DNA from: CAZHJK01 sp964533275
GTDB taxonomy: Bacteria > Bacillota > Clostridia > Eubacteriales > Garciellaceae
Length of the DNA: 64,000 nucleotides
NCBI GenBank assembly: GCA_964533275.1
Contig: CAZHJK010000006.1
Span: 1 to 64,000 of the forward strand
Direction: 5' to 3'
The translations under genes and the position numbers were made by a program. This document shows positions 48,792-57,146 of this stretch, piece by piece; the first letter of the stretch is position 1; every line of letters begins with the position of its first letter. The notes under the pieces were generated by a model. The model worked only from the letters and a program-made list of their open reading frames with translations. It was not told the origin of the DNA and did not search any database.

Positions 48792-49696
48792 AATGTATCT
48801 ATTACCTTTATAAAACAGACTGGTAATTCTGCCTCAAATTCCATATAAGTTCCTTTTGAAGGATGAATAAAACCAATGATTTTAGCATGTAATAATTGTC
48901 CATTTAAATCGAATTTTTGTCTCTGATAACCGTAAATAGGATCCCCTACTAAAGGATATCCGATATGTTCCATATGCACCCTAATTTGATGAGTCCTTCC
49001 TGTTTCTAATATTGCTTCTATTAATGTATTTTTTGCAAATCTATCCAATACCTTAAAATGTGTAATAGCTGATTTACTATTTTTATTAACTACAGCCATT
49101 TTCTTTCTATTTATAGGGTGTCTACCGATAGGTAAATTTATTGTCCCGCTATCCTTATTTATTAAACCCTCTGTTAATGCTATATATTTTCTTTTTATAG
49201 TATGTTCCTTTAATTGATTTGCTAAAGCCCTATGAGCAAAATCATTCTTTGCGACCATTAATAGACCAGATGTATCTTTATCAATACGATGTACAATTCC
49301 TGGTCTTAATATACCATTTATCCCTGATAATGATTTACAGTGAAACATTAAAGCATTAACTAAGGTACCAGTATAATTTCCTGGTGCAGGGTGAACAACC
49401 ATCCCTTGTCTCTTATTAATTATTATAACATCTTTATCTTCGTATACTATATCAATTGGTATATTTTCAGGCTCGATATCAATCTTTACTGGTTTTGGTA
49501 TTAAAATCTCTACATTATCACCTTCAAATACTCTATGACTCGCTTTTACATTAAAATTATTTACTTTTACATGTTTTCCGTTAATTAGTTTTTGAATATA
49601 GCTTCTGGAGTGTTTATTAATATTATCTGATAAAACTACATCCACTCTTTTATTATTGTCTTTGTTTTCCACTTTAAAGCTTATTAATTCTTCCAT
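48776..49696 (-). CDS. RluD-family pseudouridine synthase (YlyB)
   Basis: A 306-residue enzyme: N-terminal S4 RNA-binding domain (about 12-75, HSRSYIQKLINGKHVKVN) and a pseudouridine synthase domain with the catalytic aspartate in VHRIDKDTSGLLMVAKN (about 134-150). Probably modifies helix 69 of 23S rRNA or related sites. ATG at 49696 has an AAGGGG site. In many Firmicutes lspA is directly upstream; here the DksA-type gene is instead. Confidence 0.93.
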   Translation of the reverse strand: MEELISFKVENKDNNKRVDVVLSDNINKHSRSYIQKLINGKHVKVNNFNVKASHRVFEGDNVEILIPKPVKIDIEPENIPIDIVYEDKDVIIINKRQGMVVHPAPGNYTGTLVNALMFHCKSLSGINGILRPGIVHRIDKDTSGLLMVAKNDFAHRALANQLKEHTIKRKYIALTEGLINKDSGTINLPIGRHPINRKKMAVVNKNSKSAITHFKVLDRFAKNTLIEAILETGRTHQIRVHMEHIGYPLVGDPIYGYQRQKFDLNGQLLHAKIIGFIHPSKGTYMEFEAELPVCFIKVIDTLKRIK

Positions 49697-49799
49697 TTTA
49701 ATCCCCTTTATAATTACAAGAAAACGCATAAAAATACGCTTGCTTTAATATCTCAAAAAAATTATATCACATAATTAATTAATATTGTTTATATTAGAA

Positions 49800-50402
49800 T
49801 TAATCTGGAAGCTGTTTTTTGTAATCTTCATTAGATATTTCTTCGATTTTTTCAACAATACCCCTATCTTCATCATCTAGAGCATCAATATCAGAAGAGG
49901 TTGAATGTTGCTGTATTTCTTGCCAAGCATCTTCTCCATCATAAACTATAGAGTCATCTAAATCTGTATTTGTTCTTCCAAAAGGGGGAAATAATACTTC
50001 TTCCTCTACAGGTCTATCATTATGAATTTCATTTATGTTTAGTCTTTTATCTGCACATTTTGAACATAGCTTTGCTGATGGCAAAAATTCTAGTCGTTCT
50101 TTTAAAATGCTTGTGCCACAAAATTCGCATATACCATATCCGCCCTTATCAATCTTTTTTAATGCCTCTTCAACATTTTTTAATTCTTCCTTTTCATGAG
50201 TTTCTAATGCATATTTCATTTCCATCTGGAATGTTTCAGTACCTATATCTCCAGGATGATTATCATACATAGATAATTCATCTATCTCATCTTTTAAATT
50301 TGTACTAAATTCATTTTCACCTCTATTTTTTAAAGTATTTAATACTTCTTCTCTTTCTTTTAATAATAGATCCTTAAAATGTCTCAACTTATTTTTCTCC
50401 AT
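49800..50402 (-). CDS. DksA/TraR-type zinc-finger protein (YteA family)
   Basis: A 200-residue protein with an acidic coiled-coil N-terminus (about 1-85, containing DNHPGDIGTETFQME) and a C4 zinc finger GICEFCGTSILKERLEFLPSAKLCSKC (about 91-117), as in DksA/TraR proteins. The C-terminal part (PFGRTNTDLDDSIVYDGEDAWQEIQQ) is the YteA extension. Firmicute members may bind RNA polymerase, but their role is poorly known. Confidence 0.9.
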   Translation of the reverse strand: MEKNKLRHFKDLLLKEREEVLNTLKNRGENEFSTNLKDEIDELSMYDNHPGDIGTETFQMEMKYALETHEKEELKNVEEALKKIDKGGYGICEFCGTSILKERLEFLPSAKLCSKCADKRLNINEIHNDRPVEEEVLFPPFGRTNTDLDDSIVYDGEDAWQEIQQHSTSSDIDALDDEDRGIVEKIEEISNEDYKKQLPD

Positions 50403-50417
50403 TCTTTCACCCTCAAT

Positions 50418-50708
50418 TTATAAATTATTTTGAACTATTCTAACCAATTCAGAAATAAAATTTCCTATAATCGGCAAGTTTAACAACACTAAATATCTTA
50501 AAAAATATATTATAACACCTCCCAAAATAGTGAATCCAACAGCCATCCCAAAACCCCTGGCCAATCCTGCAACAAAATTATTCCAAAGAAGCCTCTTTTT
50601 ATCTTTCATTAAATCTACATAATCAGCTAATTTAGCATTTTCTATTTGTATTGATATTTTATCCATCTTATCATTTAATAATCTCGATATTCTTCCTGGA
50701 TCATCCAT
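50418..50708 (-). CDS. DUF5665-family membrane protein
   Basis: A 96-residue protein: helical N-terminus, then RLLWNNFVAGLARGFGMAVGFTIL with a membrane span (about 55-75) and a short second hydrophobic region near the end. This pattern is typical of DUF5665 proteins found in Firmicutes. The ATG at 50708 is preferred over an upstream TTG, with an AAGGGG site 11 bp ahead. It lies in a unit with the DksA-type and rluD-family genes. Confidence 0.82.
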   Translation of the reverse strand: MDDPGRISRLLNDKMDKISIQIENAKLADYVDLMKDKKRLLWNNFVAGLARGFGMAVGFTILGGVIIYFLRYLVLLNLPIIGNFISELVRIVQNNL

Positions 50709-50811
50709 GAAATTCAACCCCTTATATCTAAACTCTAAAATAATAGTAAAGGCACCTTACTGTTAAAACGAGCAATTAAATTCTTAGAAACAAACTTTAT
50801 TCTTCTACTAA

Positions 50812-50857
50812 AAAAATAAAGGAGTAATTGATAAATATCAACTACTCCTTTATTTTT
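50812..50857 (-). terminator. Terminator of the divIVA operon
   Basis: A 22-bp stem (50812-50833 with 50836-50857) interrupted by a single G-U pair, ending in T5. It lies between divIVA and the next minus-strand gene. Confidence 0.85.
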
Positions 50858-50874
50858 GTTCATTAAATAAAAAC

Positions 50875-51483
50875 TTATTCTTCATTGTTGTGGGAAAAAT
50901 CTAATATATCTACATCCTTCTCCTTATTTTTTGAAAAATCACTTTCATCCTCTTCTTTGTAATCAGAAACAACTAATTCATTCTCATTTTTGTTTGGGTT
51001 ATTATCTCTAGTATTCATTCCCATGGTTTGGGATGATTCAATCTTATCGATTTCTTCTAAAATTCCTAATTGAGATTCTAGCATAGTTTTTATTCTAGTC
51101 TTAAAAATTTTAGTATTTTTTATTAATTCCTCTTTATTTTTTACTATCTCTAAGATTTCATAGTTTGCACCTTCGATTATACTTTTAGCTTGTCTCTCAG
51201 CATCTTTTATAATTATTGTAGCCTTTTCTTTTGCATTAGCTTCTGCATCTTCTGATGCTTTTTGTGCCATTAATAATGTATTTTGAAGGGTGTTTTCGAT
51301 ATTTATATAATGTCCCATTTTTTCATTTTGTAGGTTAATCTTATCCTTTAGTTCTGCATTTTCTCTATATAATTTTTCGTAGTCGATTACTATCTTATCT
51401 AAAAACTCATCAACTTCATCCTGATCATAGCCTCTCACTTTTCTTTTAAATTCCTTATTATGAATTTCCATTGGAGTTATCAA
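50875..51483 (-). CDS. divIVA: Cell-division/polarity protein DivIVA
   Basis: A 202-residue DivIVA. The N-terminal membrane-curvature domain is MITPMEIHNKEFKRKVRGYDQDEVDEFLDKI; the rest is coiled coil with a disordered acidic tail. It recruits division and sporulation proteins to poles and septa. TTG at 51483 fits the AGAGGGG site and DivIVA consensus; the ATG at 51492 overlaps that site. ileS, which follows divIVA in B. subtilis, is absent here. Confidence 0.94.
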   Translation of the reverse strand: MITPMEIHNKEFKRKVRGYDQDEVDEFLDKIVIDYEKLYRENAELKDKINLQNEKMGHYINIENTLQNTLLMAQKASEDAEANAKEKATIIIKDAERQAKSIIEGANYEILEIVKNKEELIKNTKIFKTRIKTMLESQLGILEEIDKIESSQTMGMNTRDNNPNKNENELVVSDYKEEDESDFSKNKEKDVDILDFSHNNEE

Positions 51484-51497
51484 GTTTATCATCCCCT

Positions 51498-52259
51498 CTA
51501 TTTATTTTTATGTATTAATATTTTTGTGTTGCCTTTTCTGGTTTTGCCTAATATTTCTTTAATAACTGCCCTTCCTTTTCCTCTAACAGATATAACATCT
51601 TTCTCTTTTAATATAACACTTGGATTGTATATAAATTGCCAATTGACTTTTACCTTCCCTGACTTAATCATTAATACTGACTCTTTTCTTGAAAGCCCAT
51701 ATTGTTTACTAACAATACCATCAAGCCTTAAGGATGAAACTGTAATATAATTTGATATAAATGGAGATGTGTAAGAAATTACTTTATTCCAATCTACTTT
51801 TTCAACATTAATTGAAGTATTCGAAATTGTATCTAAATTATAAGTAATATAATTTTGTAATTCCTCACTAATAAATATTTGAATTGTTTTTTTTATTATA
51901 TTTATATCTCCAATCCTATTCCTTTTAATTCCTAGACTTAAAAGTCTACCTAATATATCGGAGTGTTTAAGTTCTTTTTTATTATAATTTGGATATAGGT
52001 GAAGTACAGATATTGGCCATTCCCATGTGTTTATATAATCATTTAAGGGATGTATAGCTAATTTTTTTCTCTCACAGTGTTCATGTCCTCCGAAAAATAT
52101 TGATTGTATATCTTTCTCATTGTCTAATACTCTTTTACAAATTTCTTGTTGTGATGGATCTAAAAAATTTAAAAACTGTCTTATATTACATTTCTTTACC
52201 CTATTTATAGCATCCTCAACCTTTGCTTCTAATAATATATTTTCTCGTTTATTATTCAT
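51498..52259 (-). CDS. ylmH: YlmH-type S4-domain RNA-binding protein
   Basis: A 253-residue protein with an N-terminal region typical of YlmH (FLDPSQQEICKRVL, FFGGHEHCERKKLAI) and a C-terminal S4 domain (LRLDGIVSKQYGLSRKESVLMIKSGKVKVNW, about 177-208). YlmH binds stalled 50S subunits and takes part in ribosome quality control, linking it functionally to RqcH nearby. Sits in the conserved sepF-yggT-ylmH-divIVA order. Confidence 0.93.
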   Translation of the reverse strand: MNNKRENILLEAKVEDAINRVKKCNIRQFLNFLDPSQQEICKRVLDNEKDIQSIFFGGHEHCERKKLAIHPLNDYINTWEWPISVLHLYPNYNKKELKHSDILGRLLSLGIKRNRIGDINIIKKTIQIFISEELQNYITYNLDTISNTSINVEKVDWNKVISYTSPFISNYITVSSLRLDGIVSKQYGLSRKESVLMIKSGKVKVNWQFIYNPSVILKEKDVISVRGKGRAVIKEILGKTRKGNTKILIHKNK

Positions 52260-52281
52260 TTGCTATAAAGTATCTTATTAA

Positions 52282-52569
52282 TTAAAAGATTAAACTAATT
52301 AATCTATTATATAGTGGATGTATGATAAATTGGATGGCAAGGATAGCTATAATTGGAGAAAAATCAATCATAACCCCTATGTTAAATCGTTGAGTTAACC
52401 TTCTAAAGGGTTCTAAAATTGGGTCAGTTAGATTGTTTAAAATGATTACTAATTTATTGCCAGGATTTGGTCTTATCCAGCTTAATATTACTCGTATGAA
52501 TATTAAATAATATATTAATTGAAAAAATATGTTCCCTGCTCTTATAAGTGTAATATATAATGGTGTCAT
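52282..52569 (-). CDS. YggT-family membrane protein
   Basis: A 95-residue YggT protein with two membrane segments and the motif RVILSWIRPNPGNKL between them, followed by LTDPILEPFRRLTQ. Family members are linked to division and osmotic tolerance, mechanism unknown. In the sepF-divIVA cluster (YlmG position). Confidence 0.92.
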   Translation of the reverse strand: MTPLYITLIRAGNIFFQLIYYLIFIRVILSWIRPNPGNKLVIILNNLTDPILEPFRRLTQRFNIGVMIDFSPIIAILAIQFIIHPLYNRLISLIF

Positions 52570-52584
52570 ATTAACCCTCCTGCC

Positions 52585-53034
52585 CTATTTGTTTTGCCAA
52601 CTAAAGAGACTTTTATTTTTTATTTCTTCACCTATTTCACTTAAAATATCTACATTGTTTGGAGCTAATATAAAAACACCATTTGCAATTTTTTGAATTT
52701 TACCGTCCAAAGCATATACTGAACCATTAAGAAAATCAAATATTTTCCTGGCTTCTTCAGGATCTGCCTTTTCTAAATTTACAACTACTGTTTTTCGATT
52801 TTTAATATTATCACAAATTTGTGGTGCATCATTAAAGTTAAGTGGTTCAACTAAAACTACCTTAACATTATTATTAGATTGAATATTTACAATTTTACCC
52901 TTTTTACTTAATGGTACATATGGCTCAATTTTATCCTCATCACCATCATCTTCTTCAAAATCTTCAAATTCTATATCTTCATCGTCTCCTAAACCAATAA
53001 AATCCATTACTTTACCGAATACATTCCTTTTCAT
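52585..53034 (-). CDS. sepF: Cell-division protein SepF
   Basis: A 149-residue SepF. An N-terminal amphipathic membrane anchor (RNVFGKVMDFIGLGD) is followed by an acidic linker and the SepF core (VKVVLVEPLNFNDAPQICDNIKNRKTVVVNLEK; FDFLNGSVYALDGKIQKI). SepF bundles FtsZ filaments and ties them to the membrane. ATG at 53034 is preferred to 53040, which abuts the GGAGG site. Confidence 0.95.
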   Translation of the reverse strand: MKRNVFGKVMDFIGLGDDEDIEFEDFEEDDGDEDKIEPYVPLSKKGKIVNIQSNNNVKVVLVEPLNFNDAPQICDNIKNRKTVVVNLEKADPEEARKIFDFLNGSVYALDGKIQKIANGVFILAPNNVDILSEIGEEIKNKSLFSWQNK

Positions 53035-53048
53035 TTTCATCCTCCTAT

Positions 53049-53747
53049 TTAAAGATTTCTTTTACCAAAAATACCACTACCTATTCGAACCATGTTCGAA
53101 CCTTCTTCAATAGCTATAATATAATCGTTAGTCATTCCCATGGATAGATATTCAAATTCTATATTATTATTTTCCATTTTCTTTATTCTATCATATTTTT
53201 CCTTTAATTCCATAAAAATGGGGCGTACTAAATTAGAATTTTTTTCGTAGGGAGCTATTGTCATAAGCCCTTTAACTAGTATATTCTCATAAAACCCTGC
53301 TTCTTTAATAAAATTGTCGATTTCTTTCATTTTTATCCCATATTTACTTTCTTCTTCTGCAACATTTACTTGTATTAATATCGGCATTTTTTTATTTACT
53401 TTTAATGCCTGTCTATTAATTTCTTCCATAAGTCTATAGGAATCAACAGAATGCACTAATTCAACTTTATCAATAATATCTTTTACCTTATTTCTTTGTA
53501 GATGTCCTATTAAATGCCATTTTATTGTTTCTTGAAATTGATTATACTTTTCACTCAATTCTTGTACTCTATTTTCCCCAAAATTATTTAATCCTTTTTT
53601 AAGAACATAATTCATTATATCAACATCAATAGTTTTTGTAACAGTTATTAATTTTATATCCTCTACCTTTCTATTACTTTTTATTGCTGCCTTTTGTATA
53701 TTTCCAAAAACATTTTCTATATTTTCATCTATTTTTTTCTCTATCAA
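53049..53747 (-). CDS. Pyridoxal-phosphate homeostasis protein (YggS/YlmE)
   Basis: A 232-residue alanine-racemase-like TIM-barrel protein that carries PLP without known catalysis. LITVTKTID has the PLP lysine (about 36); HLIGHLQRNKVK and SMGMTNDYIIAIEEGSNMVRIGSGIFG are the signature. TTG start with AAAGGATTG. Upstream partner of sepF in the cluster. Confidence 0.94.
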   Translation of the reverse strand: MIEKKIDENIENVFGNIQKAAIKSNRKVEDIKLITVTKTIDVDIMNYVLKKGLNNFGENRVQELSEKYNQFQETIKWHLIGHLQRNKVKDIIDKVELVHSVDSYRLMEEINRQALKVNKKMPILIQVNVAEEESKYGIKMKEIDNFIKEAGFYENILVKGLMTIAPYEKNSNLVRPIFMELKEKYDRIKKMENNNIEFEYLSMGMTNDYIIAIEEGSNMVRIGSGIFGKRNL

Positions 53748-53772
53748 ATTATCAATCCTTTCTTATACTTAC

Positions 53773-55083
53773 TTACTTTGGTCTTGCTAATATTTTATCT
53801 CCAGGTTTAAGCTGAATATTTTCTTCAGGATCTAAAATCATAAATTTATCTAATTTATTTTTTACAAATACCTCTACAAATATTTCCTCATTTGCTTTAC
53901 CTAATAATATTACTCCATATTTACCATCTTTTAGGATTATAGAAGTATTCGGAATAATAAATCCTTTATAAAGATTATCGCAAATATATATTTCTAATTG
54001 TCTTTCCCCTATTAATTTATGATTTAGAGAATCTATTTTTATAGTAATAACTTTCTCATTATCCATACTTTCATTATTACTATCAATTAATATACCCTTT
54101 ATTATTTCACCCTTCCATTCAATCTTTATCTCAGGAAAAAGCCTTATAATATCTCTTCGGTTTTCTATAAAATCATATATGTTTGTTTGTCCACTCTCTA
54201 GCCATTGTGAATTTATGTCATTTTTTAACCTTATAAGTTTTTCTTCTTCTTCCGATAAAAATTTTTTAGGAACTTTTATAATTAAGTATAATTTTGTATC
54301 ATCAATAAACTTTAATATTTGTTGATTTTCAGTATTTATTGATGGTCTTTCTTTATTAAAAAATTTTTCTATTTCATAATAGTAATCTGAATTTATTTTC
54401 CCTAATAAATCCCTATGTAATAAATTTTCTAAACCATCTTTTCCATAAAAAATGTACCCTGGATAACATATCCCCATATCCTTTAGTGTAATTTGTCCTT
54501 CAACAGGACTATTGGTATTTTCGTTACTTAATAATTTACTTTTCATTTCATTCAGCACTTCACTATCCATAAAAGCAAATCTAAATGAGCCTTCTATAAC
54601 TTCCCTTTTATGTATTAATTCATTTTTTTCACTTTCTAATTTTTCGATATTTTTATACTTATTTAGTTTTTTTTCACTTTCTATATTTATATCAATTTTT
54701 TTAATTTCCTGATTTATTTTTTCTAGATCCTGTTTAAATAAAACTTTTTCTTGATACATTCCATTCTTTAATTTCCAATTTATAATTTCTAAATTTCGAA
54801 AATCTTGATTATTAAATACCGCTCCCTTTGTATTTGCAATAATACTATCTAAAGATACTTTAATTCCCTCTTTAACTTCTTTTTCTATACTATTTTTCCC
54901 ATTAAAGTGTATGATATCTTCTTTTTGAATCAAAAAAGCATTTATATTAATTCCATCTTCTAATGTTGTTTTTTCAATCTCTACAGTTTTTAATCCAAGT
55001 GTTTTAATAATATATATGGAAAATGTGATTGTGAGAATACATGACAATAATATAAATAAGATTCTTCTTATTCTTGATAACAC
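53773..55083 (-). CDS. HlyD-like membrane-fusion protein, role unknown
   Basis: A 436-residue protein with a single N-terminal membrane anchor (about 7-28), a beta/lipoyl-like section, a central coiled coil (about 100-160) and a C-terminal beta-barrel-like end finishing QLKPGDKILARPK. The layout matches HlyD-family adaptor proteins. No ABC transporter is adjacent, so transport is unproven; its fixed place upstream of yggS-sepF in Clostridia suggests an envelope or division role. GTG start with GGGGTG site. Confidence 0.75.
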   Translation of the reverse strand: MLSRIRRILFILLSCILTITFSIYIIKTLGLKTVEIEKTTLEDGININAFLIQKEDIIHFNGKNSIEKEVKEGIKVSLDSIIANTKGAVFNNQDFRNLEIINWKLKNGMYQEKVLFKQDLEKINQEIKKIDINIESEKKLNKYKNIEKLESEKNELIHKREVIEGSFRFAFMDSEVLNEMKSKLLSNENTNSPVEGQITLKDMGICYPGYIFYGKDGLENLLHRDLLGKINSDYYYEIEKFFNKERPSINTENQQILKFIDDTKLYLIIKVPKKFLSEEEEKLIRLKNDINSQWLESGQTNIYDFIENRRDIIRLFPEIKIEWKGEIIKGILIDSNNESMDNEKVITIKIDSLNHKLIGERQLEIYICDNLYKGFIIPNTSIILKDGKYGVILLGKANEEIFVEVFVKNKLDKFMILDPEENIQLKPGDKILARPK

Positions 55084-55194
55084 TCTTTTTTCACCCCTAA
55101 ACTTACTTATTTAAAGTAAATTCTCCATTATTGTTTTTATTCCTTCATAAAAAAAGAATTTTTAACATTGTAGATTATAAATTTAAAAAAGGGT
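55084..55194. other. Start of the 338-bp gene-free junction (55,084-55,421)
   Basis: This part of the gap after the HlyD-like gene shows no gene or clear promoter. The rest of the gap holds the tRNA-Pro remnant and its terminator (55195-55278), then about 140 bp of AT-rich element DNA with a short tandem repeat (CCTCAAAC twice, 55286-55302) and nothing else recognisable. Confidence 0.6.
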
Positions 55195-55221
55195 AAAAAA
55201 AATTTGCTATATAAAGCAAAT
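55195..55221 (-). terminator. Terminator of the disrupted tRNA-Pro gene
   Basis: 7-bp stem (55202-55208 with 55215-55221), 6-nt loop, followed on the minus strand by eight T residues. It begins 8 bp after the CCA end of the tRNA remnant. Confidence 0.8.
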
Positions 55222-55229
55222 AAATTAAA

Positions 55230-55278
55230 TGGTCTGAGTGAGAGGATTCGAACCTCCGGCCTCGTGAACCCCATTCAG
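55230..55278 (-). pseudogene. 3' half of tRNA-Pro(GGG): integration remnant (att site)
   Basis: Minus strand, from the 3' end: CCA (55230-55232), discriminator A, acceptor strand CACTCAG (55234-55240), T-arm GGAGG-TTCGAAT-CCTCT (55241-55257), variable loop AGGCC, anticodon stem TCACG (55263-55267) and anticodon loop ATGGGGT (55268-55274). The loop carries anticodon GGG and equals that of the E. coli proline GGG tRNA as I recall it; A73 and a C1-G72 end fit proline. Upstream of the loop the match to a tRNA fails: no D-arm or 5' acceptor strand exists. Such a truncated 3' half is the usual duplicate left by an element integrating into a tRNA gene. Confidence 0.85.
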
Positions 55279-55421
55279 AATCGAACCTCAAACACCCTCA
55301 AACCATTGATATATCAAGGTTTAACTATATTTTATTATATTCAAACACCATGACTTGTACTATCTATTAATATAATTTTAAAGGATAATTTATACTATGT
55401 CAAACATAATTTCTAAAGATA

Positions 55422-56633
55422 TTACCTTCCCTGTAATGTTATTTCTTTTTCAATAGCAACTTCATCTGTTTCAATATCAGTTATAGTTAAAGTCACACTT
55501 TGTGTCATAAAAAACATCTTTGCAGTAACTTCACATGAATTGTTAGTTGTACCAGTTATAGTTGCATATTCTTCACTGCTTAATTCAAAAGCGAAACTTC
55601 CCTCGACTTCAACGCCATCAACTAATTTAGTAACTATGTAATTATAAGTTTCTTCATAGTATAATACATCTGGATTATCGCTTTCATATGGTGTTTCAAT
55701 TGTAAGTGAATATGTTATATTCCCTTCTGGGTCTGTTGGGTCTGTTGGTTCTTCATCATCAATAGGACTTAATAATATTATTTCAGTTGTATCTCTCTCT
55801 ATAATAATTGTGTCAGTCTTTATTGTATATCCTTCTTCTTCTATTGTATATGTATAAGTTCCCTTATTAATGATATGTGGCTCATTAGCAACTAAACTTA
55901 ATATATTATTTTGACTATCTACAAGTTCAATAGTTATATCTATATTTTCTTCCGTTTCCTTATCAACAACATAAAGTGTAACTATAGCATCACCTAATAC
56001 ATCTTCTGGAATTTCAAAGGGCATTATTGGTGTAATATTTCCATCTAATCTGTCTATCTTTTCAGTTCCTTGTTCTATCCACCTATTTGCAATTTCATTG
56101 ATTGGGTCATCAAGGTGGCTTTTTTGTGTCCACCATAAAGACAATTCAATTATATCTTTCCTTGACTCGTTTTTCCCCCAAATTTCCCATTTTGAATCAA
56201 ACTTATATACACCTTCATTTAGTTGTATCTTCTTTGAAATGTTAGTTGCAGGAATTTGAATTTTTAAGAAATCTCCCCTAGTAATCCATAGTTGCCCATC
56301 TTTCATAGCCATTTCAGATGTTGTAAAAACAACAGGAAATCCATATAACTTATCATCAATAATAAAATTAATAGTATGGTCGCATCGCCTTATTCTTGCC
56401 TTATTAAATACCTGTTGCCTTTTATCATTTACTTGGCTCGTAACCATGAACCATTGATTATTATAATAAACATACATACCTTGCTTAACATCAAAATCAG
56501 TAAATATTTCCTTATCATCATATTCATTATCAACACTTTTCATTATTACCTTTGCATTTTGGTTATTAATTTTAATATCTATTCCCTGTTTTTTTAGTGT
56601 AGTTTCAAATTGATACTTTAAAGGATTTAACAT
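55422..56633 (-). CDS. Phage structural-type protein with PEGA/Ig-like C-terminal domains
   Basis: A 403-residue protein. The N-terminal half (about 1-190; LKYQFETTLKKQGIDIKIN, KARIRRCDHTINFII, WITRGDFLKI) resembles small head-closure or tail-attachment proteins seen near portal genes in clostridial prophages. The middle (about 205-290, VTLYVVDKETEENIDITIEL ... KGTYTYTIEEEGY) looks like a PEGA beta domain. After a DPTDPEG linker comes an Ig-like (Big2-type) domain (about 305-402). GAAAGGAATGATAAA precedes the ATG. It is the element gene nearest the attachment remnant. The virion role is inferred. Confidence 0.65.
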   Translation of the reverse strand: MLNPLKYQFETTLKKQGIDIKINNQNAKVIMKSVDNEYDDKEIFTDFDVKQGMYVYYNNQWFMVTSQVNDKRQQVFNKARIRRCDHTINFIIDDKLYGFPVVFTTSEMAMKDGQLWITRGDFLKIQIPATNISKKIQLNEGVYKFDSKWEIWGKNESRKDIIELSLWWTQKSHLDDPINEIANRWIEQGTEKIDRLDGNITPIMPFEIPEDVLGDAIVTLYVVDKETEENIDITIELVDSQNNILSLVANEPHIINKGTYTYTIEEEGYTIKTDTIIIERDTTEIILLSPIDDEEPTDPTDPEGNITYSLTIETPYESDNPDVLYYEETYNYIVTKLVDGVEVEGSFAFELSSEEYATITGTTNNSCEVTAKMFFMTQSVTLTITDIETDEVAIEKEITLQGR

Positions 56634-56668
56634 TTTATCATTCCTTTCTATGTAAAATATATGCCCTT

Positions 56669-57007
56669 CTATCTTCTAGTAAAAAATAGGGATATATTAG
56701 AATATTCTTCCTCACTATTGTTTATAGTTTGTATCCTGTTTTTTATATGCTCTATCCTATTGTTTATATGTTTAACTGCATCAGATGTAGTGGAAAATTC
56801 TGTTTCAATTTTTCTCATTAAATCAACATCATTGGCAACGGATTCTAATATATCAACTATAGTCCATAGTAAATCACGCTGATTATTCGACTTATTATAT
56901 TCTTCTGTATCGACTAAATCATTTTCACTTAAAAAAGTTATGTATTCTTCATCAGTAAAATATTCCTTGTTGTTGAGTTCTAATTTTAATCTTTCTAAAT
57001 TTGTCAT
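56669..57007 (-). CDS. Phage head-tail connector-like protein
   Basis: A 112-residue, mostly helical acidic protein (MTNLERLKLELNNKEYFTDEEYITFL...). The opening, size and position beside a portal resemble the gp6/gp15-like connector proteins of Siphoviridae in Firmicutes. Its leader, AGAAAGGAATTGATAAA, is almost the same as that of the next gene, supporting a shared origin. The gap to the next gene is 35 bp, so they are likely co-transcribed. No catalytic motif; the role is inferred. Confidence 0.55.
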   Translation of the reverse strand: MTNLERLKLELNNKEYFTDEEYITFLSENDLVDTEEYNKSNNQRDLLWTIVDILESVANDVDLMRKIETEFSTTSDAVKHINNRIEHIKNRIQTINNSEEEYSNISLFFTRR

Positions 57008-57075
57008 TTTATCAATTCCTTTCTGGATTAAATTGGGTAAACTTGGTAGTCCCTCGTCACTTTGTCATTAAACAT

Positions 57076-57106
57076 AAAAAAATAGACCATTAAATGAAAT
57101 GGTCTA
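57076..57106 (-). terminator. Terminator of the membrane-protein cassette
   Basis: 9-bp stem (57083-57091 with 57098-57106), 6-nt loop, followed on the minus strand by seven T residues. It lies 40 bp after the 183-residue protein's stop and separates it from the connector-like gene. Confidence 0.85.
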
Positions 57107-57146
57107 GCATATTGTAATATCTATATTATTAATTATATTTAAACTA

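Noticed and set aside
53773..55083. HlyD-like gene as part of the mobile element
   Set aside because: It lies on the chromosomal side of the tRNA remnant and terminator and in the conserved yggS-sepF neighbourhood.
55279..55305. A second tRNA T-arm-like stretch (GAGGTTCGATTC on the minus strand) beside the tRNA remnant
   Set aside because: The T-stem does not pair properly and no acceptor or anticodon parts surround it; probably element arm sequence with a short tandem repeat.
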